This document shows positions 7,805 to 11,010 of a stretch of 11,010 nucleotides of DNA, piece by piece. The notes below the pieces were generated by a model. The model was given only the letters and a program-made list of their open reading frames with translations, had not been told where the DNA came from and did not search any database. Both the position numbers and the translations under genes were made by a program. The DNA is from Thermoleophilaceae bacterium (GTDB lineage Bacteria; Actinomycetota; Thermoleophilia; Solirubrobacterales; Thermoleophilaceae), in contig JACCUE010000275.1 of NCBI GenBank assembly GCA_013812005.1, positions 1 through 11,010 on the forward strand, given 5' to 3'. Every line of letters starts with the position of its first letter. Positions within the stretch are counted from its first letter, which is position 1.

Positions 7805-9261
7805 CCAGCGCTCGGGTAGAACGGCAGCCGCCCACCCGCCCGCCTTCTCACCACGCGGAGGAGCGCGCGCGCCTTGGCCGGGTTGGTCGAGGCCACGTCC
7901 CTGCGCTCGCGGGGGTCGTGCGCGAGGTCGTACAGACGCAGCCCCCGCCCGCGATTGTCGCCGGACAGCGCCCAGCGGTCGGTGCGTATGTAGAAGGCGT
8001 TTGTGTAGCCGCCGTAGGCGTAGGAGCGCCCGCTCGGCCGGCGGCCTCCGAGCAGCGGGGACAGGTCGGTGCCGTTCATCTGCCTCGGCGCACGTACGCC
8101 GGCCATGGACAGGATCGTGGGCGCGATGTCGTGGGTCTGGGCGAAGAAGCGCGTGGCGTCGCCGCGGCGCCTGCCCTCGGGGTGCACGATGGTGAGCGGC
8201 ACGCGGATGAGCGCCGGGTGGAGCTGGGTCGGCGACTTGCCCGTCCAGCCGTGGTCGCCCAGCAGGAAGCCGTGGTCGGAGGTGAGCACGATGATGGTGT
8301 CGCGGTCGAGGCGCAGCTTGTGCAGGCGGTCGAGGAAGACGCCCAGCCAGCGGTCTGTCATCGTCACCTCGGCGGCGTAGAGGGCGCGCATCCGGCCCAG
8401 CAGCCGGCCCCGCTGGCCGTCGCTCAGGTAGCGAGAGGCGGGCGCGTAATAGGGCTTGGAGGGCTCGCGGCCACGGTAGTCGGGGTCTCCGTAGAGGGCG
8501 ATGTACCTGCGCGGCGGGGTCCACGGCTCATGGGGCTCGAAGGTGTCCACCACCATCGCGAACGGGCGGTTTCGGTTGGCCACGTCAAGGAGCGCGGTGG
8601 CGTCGCGGAACACGCGCGCGGCGAACGAGCGCCGCTCGTCGTGGTGGTAACGGTCGGCGTTGCCGAGGAACTTGCGCAGCCGCTCACGGCTTTCGCTGTC
8701 CTCGATCGCGGGATGGAGCCAGTGACGCAGCTCGCGGTCGGAGACGCCGCGGCCCTCGCCCCCGGCTTGGCCGCCCGTGCGTTCGAAGCGGTCGAAGCTG
8801 CGGCGCAGGCGGGTGTACCCGGGCGCGTAGCCCAGGAACGGATTGTCGGTCACATAGGAGGTCCAGTAGCCGTTGCGGCGCAGGACGCTCGTGAACGTTT
8901 CGCCGGGACCGCCGAGCGGCGACCAGCCGGGCTCCTTCGGCATTCCCCGGTGGCCGTGCCAGCCGCGGAAGGGAAAGATCCGCCGGCCGAGCAGGATCGA
9001 GTTGCGTGCCGGCACGGTGGGCATGGCCTCCGGGAACATCCGGGTGAAGCGCAGCCCGTCGCGTGCGAGGGCATCCATGTTCGGCGTGCGCGCGCGGTTG
9101 CCATACACGTGGTCGGCGCGCAACGTGTCCACGACGATCACCACCACGTTCGGCCGGTCGCGGCGCCGCGGCGCCGCAGCGGCCACGCCGCCGAGCGACG
9201 CCGCGGCGGCAGAAGCGCCCGACACCTGGATGAACTGCCGGCGGGTGGTCGACTCAGCGAT
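7801..9261 (-). CDS. Tat-exported sulfatase-fold hydrolase, paralog 2 (apparent ATC start)
   Basis: This is a paralog of the gene at 3415-4869, with the same segments in the same order: NVVVIVVDTLRADH, MPTVPARNSILLG, FEPHEPWTPP, TSDHG, GDHGWTGK and HDIAPTILSMAGV. The nucleophile position is again Thr (Thr82 counting from the ATC). The only conventional start, GTG 9225, gives a product without positive charges before its Ala-rich stretch. The 12 codons upstream encode AESTTRRQFIQ, a clear twin-arginine motif, and are bounded by an in-frame TAG at 9273. The sole candidate first codon giving this Tat signal is ATC at 9261, 6 bases after a TAGCCT box. With it the protein is 486 residues, and its catalytic landmarks have the same residue numbers as paralog 1. 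An ATC start, or an ATG altered by mutation or sequencing error, is inferred. The gene lies 38 bases downstream of the mutase gene and overlaps the esterase gene by ATGA. Confidence 0.88.
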   Translation of the reverse strand: MAESTTRRQFIQVSGASAAAASLGGVAAAAPRRRDRPNVVVIVVDTLRADHVYGNRARTPNMDALARDGLRFTRMFPEAMPTVPARNSILLGRRIFPFRGWHGHRGMPKEPGWSPLGGPGETFTSVLRRNGYWTSYVTDNPFLGYAPGYTRLRRSFDRFERTGGQAGGEGRGVSDRELRHWLHPAIEDSESRERLRKFLGNADRYHHDERRSFAARVFRDATALLDVANRNRPFAMVVDTFEPHEPWTPPRRYIALYGDPDYRGREPSKPYYAPASRYLSDGQRGRLLGRMRALYAAEVTMTDRWLGVFLDRLHKLRLDRDTIIVLTSDHGFLLGDHGWTGKSPTQLHPALIRVPLTIVHPEGRRRGDATRFFAQTHDIAPTILSMAGVRAPRQMNGTDLSPLLGGRRPSGRSYAYGGYTNAFYIRTDRWALSGDNRGRGLRLYDLAHDPRERRDVASTNPAKARALLRVVRRRAGGRLPFYPSAG

Positions 9262-9273
9262 CGCGCGAGGCTA
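9262..9273 (-). promoter_or_regulatory. Probable leaderless promoter of sulfatase-fold gene 2
   Basis: On the minus strand TAGCCT (9273-9268) is followed by CGCGCG and then ATC at 9261. The box thus lies at -12 to -7 relative to that codon, the spacing expected if transcription starts on its A. Its TAG is also the in-frame stop that closes the reading frame upstream. The box is in the 38-base gap after the mutase gene. Confidence 0.4.
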
Positions 9274-9299
9274 TCCCAAGCCCGCAGGCTCGCTGCCGC

Positions 9300-10919
9300 T
9301 CAGGCCTCGTTGTACTCCCCGAACTCCTCGCGCATCACGCCGCAGACCTCGCCAACCGAGCAGCGGTCCCCAAGCGCCGCGCGCACGGGCTCCATCAGGT
9401 TGCCGTCCCCGCCGCACACCTGGCGCAGCTCCTCGAGCCGCCGTTGCACGACTTCGGCGTCGCGGTCGGACTTGAACGCCTCCAGGCGCTCGACCTGCAG
9501 GCGCTCGGACTCGGGGTCCACGCGGAGGATCTCCACGTCGTCGGGCTCGTCGCTCACGTGGTCGTTGACGCCGACCACGATGTCCTGCTTGATCCGGTAG
9601 CGCTCCTCGTAGCCCCAGGCGGACTCCTCCACCTCCGCGCGGATGAAGGGGATGCACTGCACCGAGCCGCCCAGCTCGTCGATCTTGTCGATCAGGCCCT
9701 GGGCGCCGGCCTCGATCTGGTCGGTGAGGCTCTCGACGAAGTAGGAGCCCGCGAAGGGGTCGACCGAGTCGGTGGCCCCGGACTCCTGGGCCAGGATCTG
9801 CTGGGTGCGCAGGGCGATCCGCGCTGCGCGCTCGCTGGGCAGCGCGAGCGCCTCGTCGAAGCCGTTGGTGTGCAGCGACTGCGTGCCGCCGCACACCGCT
9901 GCGAAGCCCTGCAGCGCGACGCGGACGATGTTGTTCTCCGGCTGCTGGGCGGCCAGCGTCACCCCGCCGGTCTGGGTGTGGAAGCGCATGGTCTGTGACT
10001 TCGGGTTCGTCGAGTGAAAGCGCTCGCGCATGATCCGTGCCCACATCCGCCGCGCGGCGCGGAACTTGGCCACCTCCTGGAACACGTTGTTGTGCCCGTT
10101 GAAGAAGAACGCCAGCCGCGGCCCGATCTCGTCGACCTCCATGCCCGCGTCGATCGCCGCCTGCACGTAGGCGATGGCGTTGGCGAGAGTGAAGCCCACC
10201 TCCTGAACGGCCGAGCAGCCCTTCTCGCGCATGTGGTAGCCGGAGATCGAGATGGTGTTCCACTTCGGCACCTTCTCCCGGCAGTAGGCAAACAGGTCCG
10301 TCGTCAGCCGCATCGCCGGCTCCGGCGGGTAGATGAAGTTGCCGCGGGCGATGTACTCCTTGAGGATGTCGTTCTGCGTGGTGCCCGTCAGCGCCTGCGG
10401 CTCGACGCCCTGCTCCTCGCCCACCAGTTCGTAGAGCAGCAGCAGAGCGGCCGCCGGGGCGTTGATCGTCATGGAGGTCGAGACCTCGTCGAGCGGGATC
10501 CCGTCGAAGACGCGGCGCATGTCGTCGATCGTGTCGATGGCGACTCCGGTCCGCCCCACCTCGCCCTCGCAGAGGGGGTCGTCGGAGTCGCGCCCGAGCT
10601 GAGTGGGCAGGTCAAAGGCCATCGACAGGCCCGTCGAGCCGTGCTTGATCAGGTAGTGGAAGCGCTCGTTGGTCTCTTTCGCGCTGGCGTAACCCGCGTA
10701 CTGGCGCATCGTCCAGCGCCGCGAACGGTACATCTCGGGGTGCACGCCGCGCGTGAACGGGTACTCGCCCGGCTCCCCGAGGCGCTCGGCCAGACCGGGC
10801 GCCACGTCGTCCTCGGTGTAGAGGTGCTTGACCTCGATGCCCGAGTCGGTGAACCGGCGCGGGTCGTCGGGCCCGACGACCGGCGCGATCGAAGGTTTCT
10901 CGTGGGGGGTCGTGGCCAT
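9300..10919 (-). CDS. Methylmalonyl-CoA mutase large (catalytic) subunit, lacking B12-binding domain
   Basis: This 539-residue cytoplasmic enzyme is the substrate-binding TIM-barrel half of methylmalonyl-CoA mutase. It interconverts methylmalonyl-CoA and succinyl-CoA with adenosylcobalamin. Single-chain mutases are longer and end in a B12-binding domain. Here the protein stops after the barrel and a linker (EEFGEYNEA), so a separate small B12-binding subunit must exist outside the window. Residues that mark methylmalonyl-CoA specificity are present: Tyr74 in TMRQYAGY (Tyr89 of the Propionibacterium enzyme), Arg192 in EYIARGN (Arg207) and His229 in SGYHM (His244). Isobutyryl-CoA-type mutases have Phe and Gln at the first two positions. 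Other family segments are FFFNGHNNVFQEVAKFRAA and THTQ-like GGTQSLHTNGFDEAL. ATG 10919 is 6 bases after a TATCCT box and has no Shine-Dalgarno sequence. It is followed by sulfatase-fold gene 2. Confidence 0.95.
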   Translation of the reverse strand: MATTPHEKPSIAPVVGPDDPRRFTDSGIEVKHLYTEDDVAPGLAERLGEPGEYPFTRGVHPEMYRSRRWTMRQYAGYASAKETNERFHYLIKHGSTGLSMAFDLPTQLGRDSDDPLCEGEVGRTGVAIDTIDDMRRVFDGIPLDEVSTSMTINAPAAALLLLYELVGEEQGVEPQALTGTTQNDILKEYIARGNFIYPPEPAMRLTTDLFAYCREKVPKWNTISISGYHMREKGCSAVQEVGFTLANAIAYVQAAIDAGMEVDEIGPRLAFFFNGHNNVFQEVAKFRAARRMWARIMRERFHSTNPKSQTMRFHTQTGGVTLAAQQPENNIVRVALQGFAAVCGGTQSLHTNGFDEALALPSERAARIALRTQQILAQESGATDSVDPFAGSYFVESLTDQIEAGAQGLIDKIDELGGSVQCIPFIRAEVEESAWGYEERYRIKQDIVVGVNDHVSDEPDDVEILRVDPESERLQVERLEAFKSDRDAEVVQRRLEELRQVCGGDGNLMEPVRAALGDRCSVGEVCGVMREEFGEYNEA

Positions 10920-10931
10920 GCGTGGAGGATA
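10920..10931 (-). promoter_or_regulatory. Probable leaderless promoter of the mutase gene
   Basis: On the minus strand TATCCT (10931-10926) lies 6 bases before ATG 10919, so the box occupies -12 to -7 of a transcript that would begin on the start codon. There is no Shine-Dalgarno sequence. Any -35 element would overlap the end of the upstream Uma2-like gene. Confidence 0.5.
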
Positions 10932-10937
10932 CGGTCC

Positions 10938-11010
10938 TCAGGCGTCGCTGAAGAGTTCGTCGAGATTCAATTCGAAGCCGGGAAGCTCGGGCGAGCGGAG
11001 TGTGTCGCCT
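10938..11010 (-). CDS. Probable Uma2-family (DUF820) protein, C-terminal fragment
   Basis: The last 23 codons of a minus-strand gene enter from the right edge and end at TGA (10940-10938). The peptide GDTLRSPELPGFELNLDELF matches the usual C-terminal pattern of Uma2/DUF820 proteins, a restriction endonuclease-like fold family of unknown physiological role. Its catalytic residues lie outside the window, so the call rests on the tail alone. The stop is 18 bases before the mutase start codon. Confidence 0.6.
   Translation of the reverse strand, partial: GDTLRSPELPGFELNLDELFSDA

Noticed and set aside
7805..8524. Upstream extension of the esterase open frame
   Set aside because: It is out-of-frame translation of sulfatase-fold gene 2. 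The ATGA overlap at 7801-7804 gives a natural start.
7918..9600. 560-codon plus-strand open frame opposite sulfatase-fold gene 2 and the mutase end
   Set aside because: It runs across two real genes and their gap, has no domain resemblance, and is explained by codon bias on the other strand.

Overview
The window is very GC-rich, with third codon positions dominated by G and C. Together with a DUF3352 lipoprotein, Tat-exported sulfatase-fold enzymes, a split methylmalonyl-CoA mutase and apparently leaderless genes, this suggests an actinobacterium. Class Thermoleophilia (Solirubrobacterales-like) is my best guess, made from gene content alone. There are no RNA genes, insertion sequences, phage genes or CRISPR arrays that I can see. 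It reads as ordinary chromosome.

Layout from left to right. The 3' end of an ornithine cyclodeaminase/mu-crystallin family gene (+, 1-157) is followed by a repeat-bearing hairpin region and a leaderless promoter. Next is a 503-residue DUF3352 lipoprotein gene (+, 276-1787). It converges, with a 9-base gap, on pccB (acyl-CoA carboxylase carboxyltransferase, -, 1797-3374). Upstream of pccB on the minus strand are a Tat-exported sulfatase-fold enzyme (3415-4869) and a SRPBCC-like protein with a long Pro/Glu-rich insertion (5003-5758). A 199-base divergent intergenic region, rich in a roughly 25-base repeat, separates this from a class I SAM methyltransferase (+, 5958-6674). The methyltransferase converges on an HSL-family esterase (-, 6671-7804) and the two share a CTAG as stop codons. 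The esterase overlaps by ATGA the end of a second Tat sulfatase-fold paralog (-, 7801-9261), which lies downstream of the methylmalonyl-CoA mutase large subunit (-, 9300-10919). The right edge holds the C-terminus of a probable Uma2-family protein (-, 10938-11010). No gene-free stretch exceeds 200 bases.

How they fit together. PccB and the mutase are successive parts of the propionyl-CoA to succinyl-CoA route, but the biotin carboxylase subunit, epimerase and B12-binding mutase subunit are not in the window. Each of the two genes sits next to one of two closely similar sulfatase-fold paralogs, and the paralogs bracket a block of about 3 kb. I see no classic defence or mobile system.

The most noteworthy points are these. 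(1) Both sulfatase paralogs have Thr where formylglycine-type sulfatases need Cys or Ser. (2) The second paralog apparently has no normal start codon for its Tat signal, only an ATC placed exactly where a leaderless start would be. (3) Several genes share a TANNNT box 6-7 bases before the start codon. (4) A dispersed repeat of about 25 bases occupies several intergenic regions.
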